Shown: positions 1 to 9,989, numbered from the stretch's first letter. The stretch is 64,000 bases of DNA from Oceanospirillum beijerinckii DSM 7166 (GCF_000422425.1 NZ_AULT01000008.1:62001-126000); one strand, 5' to 3'. Notes: generated by a model from the letters alone, not told the origin. Numbers and translations are program-made.

Positions 1-68
1 TCGCCTGTTTTTAAAGAGTAGAACAGGTTCCAGTTTCTGAAACTATTTTTAAGAGGCTTCTTTTCGTC

Positions 69-3000
69 ATGCTTAAGTTGCGTGGAGCGCCCGCCCTTTC
101 CGCCTTCCGAACCCGTAAGCTGTTAACCGCCCTGCAAGCGGCTGTGCCTGCTGTCAAGGATGTATACGCTGAGTTTACCCACTTTGCCAAGCTGTCAGCC
201 AGCCTGAGTGAAGAACAACAGCAAGTGCTTGACCGCATTCTGCGTTACGGACCAAAAGCTGAGGTGAAGGAGCCTTCTGGCACCCTGTTCCTGAGTGTTC
301 CGCGCCCGGGTACTATATCGCCCTGGTCATCCAAGGCAACGGATATTGCCCATAACTGTGGGCTGGAGGCGATTGAGCGTATTGAACGTGGTATCGCTTA
401 CTATGTGCAGGCGGATAATTTATCAGCAGATGAAACGGCTCAGTTGCAGGCTCTGCTACATGACCGTATGACTCAGGCTGTGCTATCTGATCTGGACGAA
501 GCCAGTTGCCTGTTCTCGGAAGAATCACCGCGCCCCATGACGTCGGTTGATATTCTGGGGCGTGGTCGTCCGGCGCTGGAGGAAGCCAACCTGTCTCTGG
601 GTCTGGCGTTGGCAGAAGATGAGATCGATTATCTGGTGGCCAGCTTTACCGAACTGGGCCGTAATCCGAACGACGTTGAGCTGATGATGTTTGCCCAGGC
701 GAACTCTGAGCACTGTCGTCACAAGATCTTTAACGCCAGCTGGACCATCGATGGTGTTGAACAGGAAAAATCCCTGTTTGGCATGATCAAGAATACCTAC
801 CAGCAGAATCCAACGGATGTATTGTCGGCCTATAAAGACAACGCGTCTGTGATCGTGGGCCATGAAGCCAACCGTTTCTTCCCGAATCCCGAATCAAAAG
901 AGTACGGCAAAAACAACGAAGCCGTACATCTGCTGATGAAGGTTGAAACCCACAACCACCCAACCGCGATTGCCCCTTTCCCTGGCGCGGCGACAGGTTC
1001 TGGTGGTGAGATCCGTGATGAAGGTGCCACCGGTCGTGGTTCCAAACCAAAAGCAGGTCTGACCGGTTTTACCGTATCCAACCTGAATATCCCGGATTAC
1101 AAACAAGCGTGGGAAGGGGACTACGGCAAACCTGCCCGTATAGTATCTGCGCTGGATATTATGATCGAAGGCCCTCTGGGTGGCGCGGCGTTTAACAACG
1201 AGTTTGGTCGTCCTAACCTGAACGGTTACTTCCGTACTTTCGAAGAGAAAGCGATGGGCGTAAACGGCGAAGAGATGTGGGGCTACCACAAGCCGATTAT
1301 GCTGGCCGGTGGTATGGGTAATATCCGTGCCGACCACGTTGAGAAAGGCGAAATTATCGTTGGTGCTAAACTGATCGTGCTGGGTGGCCCGGCGATGCTG
1401 ATCGGTCTGGGCGGCGGTGCTGCCTCTTCTATGGCCACCGGTGCCAGCTCTGAAGATCTGGACTTCGCTTCTGTACAGCGTGAAAACCCGGAAATGGAGC
1501 GTCGCTGTCGGGAAGTGATCGACCAGTGCTGGCAGCTGGGTGACAAGAACCCTATCAGCTTTATCCATGACGTAGGTGCCGGTGGTCTGTCCAACGCCCT
1601 GCCTGAACTGGTTAAAGATGGCGAGCGTGGCGGTCAGTTCAACCTGCGCAAGGTACTGAACGATGAGCCGGGCATGAGTCCGCTGGAGATCTGGTGTAAC
1701 GAATCTCAGGAACGCTATGTGATGGCGGTTTCTCCTGAAAATCTGGAAGCCTTCGAAGCGATCTGTGCCCGTGAGCGTTGCCCGTTTGCGGTAGTGGGCG
1801 AAGCCACCGAAGAGATGCACCTGACCGTACACGATACCGTATTCAGTAATGAGCCGGTTGATCTGCCAATGAGCGTGCTGTTCGGTAAGCCGCCTAAGAT
1901 GCACCGTGAGTTTAACCGCGTGAATCCTGAGCTGCCTGCTCTGGACTTCGCTGATGTTGAGCTGAAAGAAGCGGCATCCCGTGTACTGCAGCTGCCAACC
2001 GTTGCGAGCAAGTCCTTCCTGATCACCATTGGTGACCGCTCTATTACCGGTATGGTCGCCCGTGATCAGATGGTGGGTCCTTGGCAGGTGCCTGTGGCGG
2101 ATGTGGCGGTGACCACCACGACTCAGGATGCGATTACTGGTGAAGCGATGGCGATGGGTGAACGTACCCCGCTGGCGCTGATCAATCCAGCAGCCTCTGG
2201 TCGTATGGCAGTCGGTGAGACCATCACCAACCTCGCGGCAGCGAATATCGAAAAGATGGGCGACATTAAACTGTCGGCTAACTGGATGTCTGCGGCGAGT
2301 CATGACGGTCAGAATCAGGCTCTGTACGATACCGTTCATGCGGTAGGTATGGAGCTGGCGCCAGAGCTGGGTATTGCCATTCCGGTAGGTAAGGACTCCA
2401 TGTCCATGCGTACTGTATGGGAAGATGACGGTGAGCAGAAAGCGATCACCTCACCACTGTCTCTGGTAATTACTGGTTTTGCACCAGTGCTGAACGCTGC
2501 AAAAACACTGACGCCGGAACTGCGTACTGATAAAGGTGATACCGATCTGATTGCTATCGATCTGGGTCGTGGTCAAAACCGTCTGGGCGGCTCTGCTCTG
2601 GCGCAGGTCTTCAATCAAGTGGGTAACCAAGCCCCCGATCTGGATGATGCGGAAGATCTGAAAGCGCTGTTTGCAGTGATTCAAGGTCTGAACCAAGACG
2701 ACAAACTGCTGGCTTACCATGACTGTTCCGATGGTGGTCTGTTCGCAACTCTGACCGAGATGGCGTTTGCCGGTCGTACCGGTCTGAATGTGAAACTGGA
2801 TCTGCTGGCCGGTTCCGACAGTTCTGACGATCTGTTGGCGGCTCTGTTTAATGAAGAGCTGGGTGCGGTGATTCAGGTCCGTCGAGAAGACACCGAACAA
2901 GCGCTGGCGCAGTTTGAAGCGGCAGGTCTGGGCGACTGTGTTGCCGTGATCGGTGAACTGAACGACGAAGATTGGATTCGCTTTACCTTCGACGGTAATG

Positions 3001-3974
3001 CCGTGCTGGAAAACTCCCGCGTGAACTATCAGCGCCTGTGGAGCGAAACCAGCTACCGTATTCAGGCGATGCGTGACAACGCGGATTGTGCTCAGGAAGA
3101 GTTTGATACCATTCTGGACTCCACTAACCCAGGTCTGCACGCCGAGCTGACTTATGATGTTAATGAGGATATCGCAGCAGATCTGATCGCATCCGGTAAC
3201 CGTCCGAAAGTAGCTATCGTACGTGAGCAGGGTGTTAATGGTCAGATCGAAATGGCAGCGGCCTTTGATCGCGCCGGTTTCGCTGCGGTTGACGTCCACA
3301 TGAGCGATATTCTTGAAGGCCGTGTGACTCTGGATCAATTCCGTGGTCTGGTCGCTTGTGGTGGTTTTTCCTACGGTGATGTCCTGGGTGCTGGTGAAGG
3401 TTGGGCGAAGAGCATTCTATTCAACCCGGTTGCTCGCGAGCAGTTCAAAAACTTCTTCCACCGTGAAGATACCTTTGCTCTGGGCGTATGTAACGGTTGT
3501 CAGATGCTGTCTAACCTGCACGAACTGATTCCAGGTGCTGAGCACTGGCCGCACTTCGTACGTAACCAATCCGAGCGGTTCGAAGCTCGCGTATGTATGG
3601 TTGAAGTACAGGACAGCCCGTCCGTATTCCTGCAAGGTATGGCGGGTTCCCGTATGCCAATCGCAGTAGCACACGGTGAAGGTCATGCAGAATTTGCAGA
3701 CGAAGCACACCTGAACAATCTGCTGGACAGCGGGGCACTGGCTCTGCGCTATGTGGATAACTACGGCAAGGTCACTGAAATGTATCCTGCGAACCCGAAC
3801 GGTTCCCCTGCAGGTGTGACCGGTGTGACAACCACCGACGGTCGTGTGACTATCATGATGCCACACCCTGAGCGTGTCTACCGTGCAGTCACCAACTCCT
3901 GGTCGCCAGATAACTGGAGCGAGGACGGTGCCTGGATGCGTATGTTCCGCAATGCCCGTGTTTGGGTGGGTTAA
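69..3974 (+). CDS. purL: Phosphoribosylformylglycinamidine synthase (FGAM synthetase), long single-chain form
   Basis: This 1301-residue protein is the large-type PurL of purine biosynthesis. It converts formylglycinamide ribonucleotide, glutamine and ATP to FGAM in the cytoplasm. The order is an N-terminal PurS-like domain, two AIRS-type ATP-binding halves (for example [20 protein letters not shown] near residue 295) and a C-terminal class I glutamine amidotransferase with the nucleophile in GVCNGCQM near residue 1140 and a late HPE motif (PHPERVYR). The length matches the E. coli enzyme (about 1295), so it is complete. The ATG is preceded by AAGAGG. The gene stands alone on its strand and ends at a strong terminator. 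Function is certain from the family; regulation such as PurR cannot be read here. Confidence 0.98.
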   Translation: MLKLRGAPALSAFRTRKLLTALQAAVPAVKDVYAEFTHFAKLSASLSEEQQQVLDRILRYGPKAEVKEPSGTLFLSVPRPGTISPWSSKATDIAHNCGLEAIERIERGIAYYVQADNLSADETAQLQALLHDRMTQAVLSDLDEASCLFSEESPRPMTSVDILGRGRPALEEANLSLGLALAEDEIDYLVASFTELGRNPNDVELMMFAQANSEHCRHKIFNASWTIDGVEQEKSLFGMIKNTYQQNPTDVLSAYKDNASVIVGHEANRFFPNPESKEYGKNNEAVHLLMKVETHNHPTAIAPFPGAATGSGGEIRDEGATGRGSKPKAGLTGFTVSNLNIPDYKQAWEGDYGKPARIVSALDIMIEGPLGGAAFNNEFGRPNLNGYFRTFEEKAMGVNGEEMWGYHKPIMLAGGMGNIRADHVEKGEIIVGAKLIVLGGPAMLIGLGGGAASSMATGASSEDLDFASVQRENPEMERRCREVIDQCWQLGDKNPISFIHDVGAGGLSNALPELVKDGERGGQFNLRKVLNDEPGMSPLEIWCNESQERYVMAVSPENLEAFEAICARERCPFAVVGEATEEMHLTVHDTVFSNEPVDLPMSVLFGKPPKMHREFNRVNPELPALDFADVELKEAASRVLQLPTVASKSFLITIGDRSITGMVARDQMVGPWQVPVADVAVTTTTQDAITGEAMAMGERTPLALINPAASGRMAVGETITNLAAANIEKMGDIKLSANWMSAASHDGQNQALYDTVHAVGMELAPELGIAIPVGKDSMSMRTVWEDDGEQKAITSPLSLVITGFAPVLNAAKTLTPELRTDKGDTDLIAIDLGRGQNRLGGSALAQVFNQVGNQAPDLDDAEDLKALFAVIQGLNQDDKLLAYHDCSDGGLFATLTEMAFAGRTGLNVKLDLLAGSDSSDDLLAALFNEELGAVIQVRREDTEQALAQFEAAGLGDCVAVIGELNDEDWIRFTFDGNAVLENSRVNYQRLWSETSYRIQAMRDNADCAQEEFDTILDSTNPGLHAELTYDVNEDIAADLIASGNRPKVAIVREQGVNGQIEMAAAFDRAGFAAVDVHMSDILEGRVTLDQFRGLVACGGFSYGDVLGAGEGWAKSILFNPVAREQFKNFFHREDTFALGVCNGCQMLSNLHELIPGAEHWPHFVRNQSERFEARVCMVEVQDSPSVFLQGMAGSRMPIAVAHGEGHAEFADEAHLNNLLDSGALALRYVDNYGKVTEMYPANPNGSPAGVTGVTTTDGRVTIMMPHPERVYRAVTNSWSPDNWSEDGAWMRMFRNARVWVG

Positions 3975-3994
3975 TAGCTAATCAGATGCGTGAT

Positions 3995-4020
3995 AAAAAG
4001 GCAGCTTCGGCTGCCTTTTT
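3995..4020 (+). terminator. Rho-independent terminator of purL
   Basis: AAAAAGGCAG and CTGCCTTTTT form a 10-bp stem around a cttcgg loop and end in a T-run, 20 bases after the purL stop. Confidence 0.9.
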
Positions 4021-4040
4021 TACGGCGTTATAGATACGAA

Positions 4041-4064
4041 AAAGGGAGCTTTTAAGCTCCCTTT
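4041..4064. terminator. Hairpin between convergent genes, likely terminator for the leftward cluster
   Basis: AAAGGGAGCTT and AAGCTCCCTTT form an 11-bp perfect stem with a two-base loop. It lies just beyond the end of the leftward small ORF and gives a T-rich tail when read on the minus strand, so it probably ends the six-gene leftward cluster. Confidence 0.65.
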
Positions 4065-4096
4065 AATAGTTCTGAGAAACGTGGCAGAGTTGTAGG

Positions 4097-4219
4097 TTAA
4101 AAAGCTTTCTTTTGACCCAATTTACCGGATGTTTTTGCTGCTACATAGGCGCTACGAATGAGTTTCATGCCTTCGATTTTTTTAGTAGAAACTTTTGGCG
4201 TTTGGCGTACAGGCTTCAT
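4097..4219 (-). CDS. Small basic 40-residue ORF, unknown function
   Basis: A 40-codon reading frame begins at an ATG (4219) inside the last 38 bases of the upstream unknown gene and ends at TAA at 4097. A GAGGGG sequence lies 9-10 bases before the ATG, a good ribosome-binding site. The product is rich in Lys, Thr and Ser (starts MKPVRQTPKV, ends GKLGQKKAF) with no membrane segment or recognisable domain. Overlap with the preceding gene suggests translational coupling. It could be a real small protein at the end of the operon or a chance frame; spacing and the following terminator hairpin favour a real one. Confidence 0.45.
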   Translation of the reverse strand: MKPVRQTPKVSTKKIEGMKLIRSAYVAAKTSGKLGQKKAF

Positions 4220-4700
4220 AGTACGGCCCCTCTTCACAATAGGATTTCCTGACAACAAAGTTTAGCTTATCCGCTTCATCCTTTACAAGCCGATCATACA
4301 GTTTCTCTAATCCGGTTGTTTCTGCGGTAAAGAAGTATCTTTGGGCTCCAGTATAAACACAGTGTTTATCCAATATGTTAGTAATGAGTTTACCCAGTAG
4401 CAACGCATCTCGTCTTCGGAGAGGACCTCCTGATGGTGGTGCGAAATATGTTTCGTTTTCAAAATTAGCTTTTAGATCAAATTTCACATCAAAACCAAGG
4501 TGGTCCTTTGTATAGAGGTCGTCAAAATCACACTTTGGAGTGAAAAACATCAAATATTCTCTATGTTGAACGGTAAACTCAACAATGTGACCATTAATTT
4601 GGTATTCGCTAGGTATTTCTTGGATTGTCCCTATTGGCATTGAGCGATAATCTCTTGTTTTAAGCTTGCCAAGCCAATTATAGGTGGTTTGGCTAGCCAC
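4182..4700 (-). CDS. Conserved-looking protein of unknown function (172 aa)
   Basis: I do not recognise the family. I place the start at GTG 4700, which overlaps the stop of the upstream DUF72 gene as TAGTG and has GGAAGG just upstream; an in-frame ATG at 4736 would add 12 residues and overlap that gene further. The protein is soluble, rich in aromatic and acidic residues, with no signal peptide, no membrane helix and no nucleotide-binding motif. A central segment reads PPSGGPLRRRDALLLGK. The tight overlap means it is co-translated with the DUF72 gene and probably works in the same context, but no function can be assigned. Confidence 0.7.
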   Translation of the reverse strand: MASQTTYNWLGKLKTRDYRSMPIGTIQEIPSEYQINGHIVEFTVQHREYLMFFTPKCDFDDLYTKDHLGFDVKFDLKANFENETYFAPPSGGPLRRRDALLLGKLITNILDKHCVYTGAQRYFFTAETTGLEKLYDRLVKDEADKLNFVVRKSYCEEGPYYEACTPNAKSFY

Positions 4701-5560
4701 TAAAACAACCCTTCCTGAACCGGCATTTCGGGCCAATAAGTAAATAGTGCAGCATTTTGTGTGATTTTATTCAGCTGTTCTGCAAAATGCTCTGCCACTT
4801 CAGGCGCATGAGTATTACTGGGGGTATGCAGAAAAACAAAGGGTGTGCGTCCTTCCTGTAACCATTGGCTGATTTTGTTGAGCCAGGGATCAAGATAGTT
4901 CAACGTGCCCTGCCAATCCCGTGCGGTGATAAAACGTACCATCGGACTCTGCCCTGTAGCGATCACATGCAGTGGTACTTTGGGCTTGGCCGATAGGGCA
5001 TCCTGGGTCTCTGCATCTGGCGTTGGGTTGTTAAACAAGGCGCGGGTATCAAACTGAATACGGTTGATGCCTTGTTCCATCAACAGCGCATTAAAACGCC
5101 GTTCCGTATCATCCTTCTGGTAAAAGCCTAAATGGCGTACTTCGATACCGTAATTGAGCTCTTTGGGTAGGCCGAGTAGAAACCGCTCTAGGGTATCCAT
5201 CTCATCCGGTGAAAAGCTATCCGGTAGCTGAATACACACTAAGCCTAGCTTTTCCTGCAATGCTGATAAGCGCTGTAGCGCTTCGTTTAGCTCGGTCTCA
5301 CAGTGACGCAGGCTTAACTCGTGGGTAATCGTTTTGGGGAGCTTAAAGCAGAAGCGAAAATGATCAGGTGTGTTTTGATACCACTCCTGTACGGTATGAG
5401 TTTCCGGCAGACCGTAGAAGGTGGTGTTACCTTCCACGGTAGAAAAATAGCGGCTATAACGACCCAAGGCATGACGGGGTATATTGCCTGCCAGCGGGCC
5501 ATCACTCCAGGCGGAGTGATTCCATTGTGCTAAGCCGATATAGCAGTGTGATGTTTGCAT
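4700..5560 (-). CDS. DUF72 (YecE-type) protein
   Basis: A 286-residue DUF72 family protein with a predicted TIM-barrel-like fold and no firmly established reaction. It shows the family's N-terminal IGLAQWNHSAWSDG segment, the YSRYFSTVEGNTTFYGLP motif (about residues 36-53), FRFCFKLPKTITHEL and, late in the protein, the arginine/aspartate-rich ARDW and FLHTPSN segments. Its stop overlaps the next gene by one base, and it follows the diguanylate cyclase gene with a 12-base gap, so it sits in one leftward transcript. Length is typical of the family. Confidence 0.9.
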   Translation of the reverse strand: MQTSHCYIGLAQWNHSAWSDGPLAGNIPRHALGRYSRYFSTVEGNTTFYGLPETHTVQEWYQNTPDHFRFCFKLPKTITHELSLRHCETELNEALQRLSALQEKLGLVCIQLPDSFSPDEMDTLERFLLGLPKELNYGIEVRHLGFYQKDDTERRFNALLMEQGINRIQFDTRALFNNPTPDAETQDALSAKPKVPLHVIATGQSPMVRFITARDWQGTLNYLDPWLNKISQWLQEGRTPFVFLHTPSNTHAPEVAEHFAEQLNKITQNAALFTYWPEMPVQEGLF

Positions 5561-5572
5561 ATAGATTAAGTC

Positions 5573-7261
5573 TTAGGCGATTTCAGCGCGCGCACGGCCG
5601 TTGTGTTTGGCTTGATATAGGGCTTTGTCGGCCTTTTGGAGCAGATCAAAAGGCTGGCTGTTGTTATCCGGTTGGCAGCTGGCGATACCCAGGCTTATGG
5701 TTACGATACCTTCTGGACTCTGCTCATGGGTTATTTGAGCGGCACGGGTTGCTTGCAGTAACTGTTCTGCAATAGGCTGACCTTGATGGCTATCCATATT
5801 GGGTAAGAGCGCAACAAACTCTTCACCACCGAAGCGCGCCAGTATGCCGTTGTATTGCTGCATCGTTTTATTCAGGGTTTGTGCAACCTTGATCAGGCAG
5901 TGATCACCGGCATGATGGCCATAGTGATCGTTGTAGTCTTTGAATTTATCAATATCAATAATGATCAGGCATAACTTGGTGCGTTGCTCGATACCCTGTT
6001 GCCAGTAGTGGTCAAAAGCTTGTTCAAAGCGACGACGGTTGGCGACTTGGGTCAGCGTATCGGTTTCACTCAATATTTGTAGCTGCTGGTTTAACTGCTT
6101 CAGCTGTTCATTGGCTTGCTCTGCTTCCAGGCGGGCACTGATCAGTTCCTGTTCCGCCCGTTGCCGGGCAGTAACAAATACCTCAAAGGCCTCGCCCATG
6201 GCCGAGATCTCGTCGTTGCCTTCGGTCGGAATCTTAGGGGTATAGCCTGCGACATGACTCATCATTACCTGGTGCAGATGATCCAGACGTTTGATGATCT
6301 TTTTGCGGACATATAAGACGCCCAGCACGACCAGTACGATAAAGATAACGCTGAACAGACCAATCATCTTCTGTGTTTCAGTCACTAGGCGCTGGTGTAT
6401 CCGAGCGGCATCGCGGGCGTTCTGCTGCAGTGTCAGGAAATAGCTATAGCTACTGGCGGCCAGTTTCTGAGCATAAAGTCGTGTTTCTCTGGCAGAGGCC
6501 AAAGAGACTCTTTGGCTCACCAGAGTTTGCTGGGCATTTTTGAAGACGCTTTGGCTCAGCTGCTTTAATCGGTTTAAGGTATTTTGCTGCGTGCTATTTA
6601 GCCCGGATTCTTTACTCAGGGTGTCTAGCAGTGTTTGAGTACGCTGTTCCAGGTGACTAAGTTGCCCTCGTCGTTCTGTATTCAGTGCCGCAGCACTGTA
6701 ACTGAGAGCAGCCAGGGCATAGCTATTAAACAGGCTAGGCTGGGCGTCAGCGTTTAATAGCCGCTGTTCAAGTGTCTGTATTTCCTGTATCAGTTGATTC
6801 AGCTGTTGCTGCTGCTGTTGGAGGTGACCCTGTTCCTGCTGCAGTTTGCTTTCCAATTGCTGCAAGCTATCAAAATAGGGCTGTTGCCAGCGGTCCAGCT
6901 TATCCAGTTCCTGCTGCTCCTGTTCATCGTTGGCAATAAGCTGTTGACGTATATTCTGGTAAATCTGCAGCAGGCTGTTATCCAATGCAGAAATATCGGA
7001 GGTCGTTCGTCGTGTGCCCAATAAGCTTTCCAATGCTTGGGCAGCGATCACCTCCGCATCACGGCTGAGCTCTGCAGCGGTCATGGTACGCTCAAAGTGG
7101 GTGCCGCTTAGGTTACTAAACTCCCGGCTCTGCTCTCTGAGTGCCTGGATACTGTGCCAGGTCGTTAGAAGATAGAAACCCATTACCCCGGCTAAAATAA
7201 GCATCAGGTAAAGGCCAAGACCCCTACGCGCTTTGGTTTGGTGTCCTGATACAGATGTCAT
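5573..7261 (-). CDS. Membrane diguanylate cyclase with periplasmic coiled-coil sensor and GGDEF domain
   Basis: This 562-residue protein should make cyclic di-GMP from two GTP at the inner membrane. A first membrane helix lies at about residues 13-33, followed by a long periplasmic helical region with a Gln-rich coiled coil (about 120-170), a second membrane helix near 300-320, a HAMP-like linker, a coiled coil (about 365-400) and a GGDEF domain with the active-site motif RFGGEEF. The position where an RxxD inhibitory site normally sits reads QYNG, so product inhibition through the I-site is probably absent. It lies 41 bases downstream of an orphan periplasmic binding protein gene, which might feed its sensor (inference). 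Confidence 0.93.
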   Translation of the reverse strand: MTSVSGHQTKARRGLGLYLMLILAGVMGFYLLTTWHSIQALREQSREFSNLSGTHFERTMTAAELSRDAEVIAAQALESLLGTRRTTSDISALDNSLLQIYQNIRQQLIANDEQEQQELDKLDRWQQPYFDSLQQLESKLQQEQGHLQQQQQQLNQLIQEIQTLEQRLLNADAQPSLFNSYALAALSYSAAALNTERRGQLSHLEQRTQTLLDTLSKESGLNSTQQNTLNRLKQLSQSVFKNAQQTLVSQRVSLASARETRLYAQKLAASSYSYFLTLQQNARDAARIHQRLVTETQKMIGLFSVIFIVLVVLGVLYVRKKIIKRLDHLHQVMMSHVAGYTPKIPTEGNDEISAMGEAFEVFVTARQRAEQELISARLEAEQANEQLKQLNQQLQILSETDTLTQVANRRRFEQAFDHYWQQGIEQRTKLCLIIIDIDKFKDYNDHYGHHAGDHCLIKVAQTLNKTMQQYNGILARFGGEEFVALLPNMDSHQGQPIAEQLLQATRAAQITHEQSPEGIVTISLGIASCQPDNNSQPFDLLQKADKALYQAKHNGRARAEIA

Positions 7262-7302
7262 AAGGTCGGTATGCTATACACAGTCTGGTTCCGTTTTTAT
7301 TT

Positions 7303-8337
7303 TTATTTGAAAGGAGGGGCAAATAAGACTCCTCCCTGACTCCAGGGTTGGTTTAAGCCTCTTTCCATCGCAATAGGAGTGTCTGGGCCAAAGTGTCGAT
7401 TATAGATTTCACCGTAGTTACCAACGGCTTTGATCGCACGATAGGCCCATTGTTGATCCAGTCCCAGCTGTTGCCCGATATTGCCCCGGGCACCCAGTAG
7501 ATTCAGTGTTTCGACATCTCGACTGCTTTTAAGTGCCAGGTCGACGCTGTCAGCGGTAATGCCTTTCTCTTCCGCTAAGATCAGAGCGTGGATGACAGAG
7601 CGGATAATACGCTGCCATTGTGGATCATTATTACGTACTTTTGGTCCAATAGGTTCCCTGGAAATGCTTTCTGCAAGAATGCGGTAATCCTCTGGGTTGC
7701 TGGCACGATTGGCACGATTAATCGCCAGGTTTATACGGTCTGCGGTGTAGGCATCGCAACTGCCCCGAAAAAAACTGTCCCCGTTGCTGCTCATGACCTT
7801 GGCCTCAATATTGCGGCTCTCCAGTATATCGATCAGGTTCTGATAGCTGGTGGTGTTGGCTGTGGCGCAGACGGTTTTCCCTGCCAGATCATTCAATGAA
7901 TAAATATTTGAGCTTTTTCTGACAATAAAGCCTTGGCCATCAAATAGATAGATGGCGGGAAAAGCGACCTGGTATAGGTCTTCACGCCCCAGTGTCCAGG
8001 TGGAGCTATACATGACAACATCTGTTTTCTTTTCCTGTAATGAAGTGAAACGGCTTTTTGAGTCCACTTCCACATAGTGAACAAAATCTGGCTTTTTCAG
8101 TACGGCTGCAGCTGCAGCTTTACAGAAATCAACATAAAAACCAGCCCATTCGCCTTTGGCATTAATGGCGCTACGGCCAGGATCATCGGGGAAAACACCG
8201 CAATTCAGGTCGCCTCGCTGCAGAACTTGCTCAAGGGTGTTGGCAGCCTGGGCGCTGATACTGATTGTGACCAATAACAGTGTTGCTAATAGCTGTCGGG
8301 TGATTCTGTATATCTTTTGTGTGAAGTTAGATGTCAT
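7303..8337 (-). CDS. Periplasmic amino-acid-binding protein, AapJ/BztA-type, orphan
   Basis: A 344-residue extracellular solute-binding protein (SBP_bac_3 family) of the general L-amino-acid type. It has a signal peptide ending SISAQAA, then TLEQVLQRGDLNCGVFPDDPG, the ligand-binding WAGFYVDFCKA segment and LNDLAGKTVCATANTTS. No ABC permease or ATPase gene is next to it. It is followed after 41 bases by a diguanylate cyclase with a periplasmic sensor domain. A signalling role instead of transport is therefore possible, but the protein could also serve a transporter encoded elsewhere. Confidence 0.88.
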   Translation of the reverse strand: MTSNFTQKIYRITRQLLATLLLVTISISAQAANTLEQVLQRGDLNCGVFPDDPGRSAINAKGEWAGFYVDFCKAAAAAVLKKPDFVHYVEVDSKSRFTSLQEKKTDVVMYSSTWTLGREDLYQVAFPAIYLFDGQGFIVRKSSNIYSLNDLAGKTVCATANTTSYQNLIDILESRNIEAKVMSSNGDSFFRGSCDAYTADRINLAINRANRASNPEDYRILAESISREPIGPKVRNNDPQWQRIIRSVIHALILAEEKGITADSVDLALKSSRDVETLNLLGARGNIGQQLGLDQQWAYRAIKAVGNYGEIYNRHFGPDTPIAMERGLNQPWSQGGVLFAPPFK

Positions 8338-8393
8338 CAGTGGTTATCTTTTAAGCAGAGGTCTTTAACTTTACTGCGAATAGGCCTGCGAAT

Positions 8394-9392
8394 CTATCTA
8401 TTCGGTGCCTGCTTTTTCTCTGGATCTTTTATTGGAGCATCAAACAGACTATTACCACAGTGGGGGCAATGTATTTTATGACCCAGTTCCAGGCTTTGAT
8501 TGTGGATAATCTGGTTCAGCTCCTTTTCCGAGATACCGTACTGACGGCTTATTGTTTTGAGCAGATGTTTTTCATGATCGCTCAGTTCACCATCTTCCAG
8601 AGCATTGATCACCTCTGCAGTTAAAGAAGATTTTCTGTTTTGCAGTTCTTCGGAAAAGCGAGCTGCCAGCATACCGGCAGGCAGCGCAACCGTGCCTACG
8701 CCCAGCAGCATAATCAGAATCGCCAGGATCTTTCCTCCTGCAGTGACGGGGGTCATATCGCCGTAACCCACGGTTGTCATGGTTACCACGGCCCACCAGA
8801 TGGCATCCAGTACAGTTTTAAAAGCCTCGGGCTGGGCCTGGTGCTCCAGGGTGAACATCAGACAAGCGGCTAGCACGACCAGAACCAGTACAGCAAAAAT
8901 AGCAGAAGCAATTGAACCCAGCTCTGAGCTCAGCACTTTGACAAACACATCCATACTGCGGATATAGTGTGAGAGCTTCAGGAGTCGCAGCAAACGCAAT
9001 AGTCTGAGATAACGCAGATCAATATTGATAAACAGCGACAGATAGAAAGGCACAATCACGATCAGATCCACCAGGGCGATGGGGCTGCGAATATACTTCA
9101 GCCGTCCTTTAAAGCCTTGGCCAAAGCGTGGGTTTTCCGGTGCAATCCAGATGCGAATCAGATATTCCACGGTGAAAATTGCAACAGAGAATATTTCCAG
9201 CCATTGGAACTGGATTTTATATTGTTGGTTGATTTCGGGAATGGACTCAATTATCACAACGGTCACGTTGACGACGATCAAGGTGATGATAAAGCCGTTA
9301 ATCAGATAACCCAGAGGGGTATTAGCACGATCCCCGTCCAATAAATGATAGCAGCGGCTACGCAAAGAGTTTAAAGAAGAACTTGTGCTCAA
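8394..9392 (-). CDS. Voltage-gated-type potassium channel subunit
   Basis: A 332-residue six-helix ion channel. S1 to S6 occupy about residues 28-235. The S4 segment carries regularly spaced arginines (LRYLRLLRLLRLLKLSHYIR), and the pore loop has the K+ selectivity filter in TMTTVGYGDMTP. The cytoplasmic tail holds a short acidic helical segment (about 255-290) and ends with a CPHC knuckle (IHCPHCGN), which may bind metal. Proteins of this kind conduct potassium across the inner membrane as tetramers. It is the first gene of the leftward cluster, 56 bases ahead of the binding-protein gene. Confidence 0.92.
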   Translation of the reverse strand: MSTSSSLNSLRSRCYHLLDGDRANTPLGYLINGFIITLIVVNVTVVIIESIPEINQQYKIQFQWLEIFSVAIFTVEYLIRIWIAPENPRFGQGFKGRLKYIRSPIALVDLIVIVPFYLSLFINIDLRYLRLLRLLRLLKLSHYIRSMDVFVKVLSSELGSIASAIFAVLVLVVLAACLMFTLEHQAQPEAFKTVLDAIWWAVVTMTTVGYGDMTPVTAGGKILAILIMLLGVGTVALPAGMLAARFSEELQNRKSSLTAEVINALEDGELSDHEKHLLKTISRQYGISEKELNQIIHNQSLELGHKIHCPHCGNSLFDAPIKDPEKKQAPNR

Positions 9393-9449
9393 TGGCTTGT
9401 CCTGAAGCTGAAGTTATTATGATTTTTTACAAGGTTAGGAAGATTCGAT

Positions 9450-9989
9450 ATGCATGTAAATAGGCCAGAGATAATCCCCGTCACCGTGCCAATATTGGAA
9501 ACGGAGCGTTTATGGCTGCGTTCGTTTAGGCCTGATGACCTGGATGACTACTTTGTTATGGCATCTGACCCGGAAGTGGTGCGTTATATTGGGCCAGGGG
9601 AGCCGTTGACCCGGGATTTAGCGTGGCAGAGCCTGGCCTATCTGTTGGGGCACTGGCAGATGAAAGGCTATGGTTTATGGGCGCTTGAGGAGAAGGAAGC
9701 GGGGCGCATGATGGGTCGTGTTGGTTTGTATGATCCTCCAGGCTGGCCGGGTATTGAGTTGGGCTGGATGATTGCACGTCAATACTGGCGCCGTGGGTTG
9801 GCTTATGAATCGGTGAGCTGTGTGCTTGACTGGTCTCGTTCTCAGTCGGATAAGCAACAGCTAATCAGTTTGATTCATCCGGACAATAATCCCTCAATCA
9901 GCCTTGCCAATAAACTGGGCGCGCGCTTTGATCATAAGATTGAGCTAGGGGATGTGCAGGCGTTGCAGTTTGCCTTTGATCTGAAATAG
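9450..9989 (+). CDS. GNAT N-acetyltransferase, RimJ/RimL-like
   Basis: A 179-residue acetyltransferase of the Acetyltransf_3 type. It starts with the typical LETERLWLRSFRPDDLDDYF segment, contains ELGWMIARQYWRRGLAYE, which matches the acetyl-CoA pyrophosphate-binding motif A, and ends with the HPDNNPSISLANKLGA motif found in RimJ/RimL relatives. The substrate cannot be told; ribosomal-protein N-termini, amino acids or small amines are all known in this group. AGGA lies before the ATG. It is divergent from the potassium channel gene and 82 bases ahead of an esterase gene. Confidence 0.9.
   Translation: MHVNRPEIIPVTVPILETERLWLRSFRPDDLDDYFVMASDPEVVRYIGPGEPLTRDLAWQSLAYLLGHWQMKGYGLWALEEKEAGRMMGRVGLYDPPGWPGIELGWMIARQYWRRGLAYESVSCVLDWSRSQSDKQQLISLIHPDNNPSISLANKLGARFDHKIELGDVQALQFAFDLK

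Noticed and set aside
894-2339. A 481-codon open frame antisense to purL
   Set aside because: It lies wholly inside a certain gene on the other strand. Strong codon bias of purL removes stop codons from this antisense frame, and the translated product has no protein-like composition.
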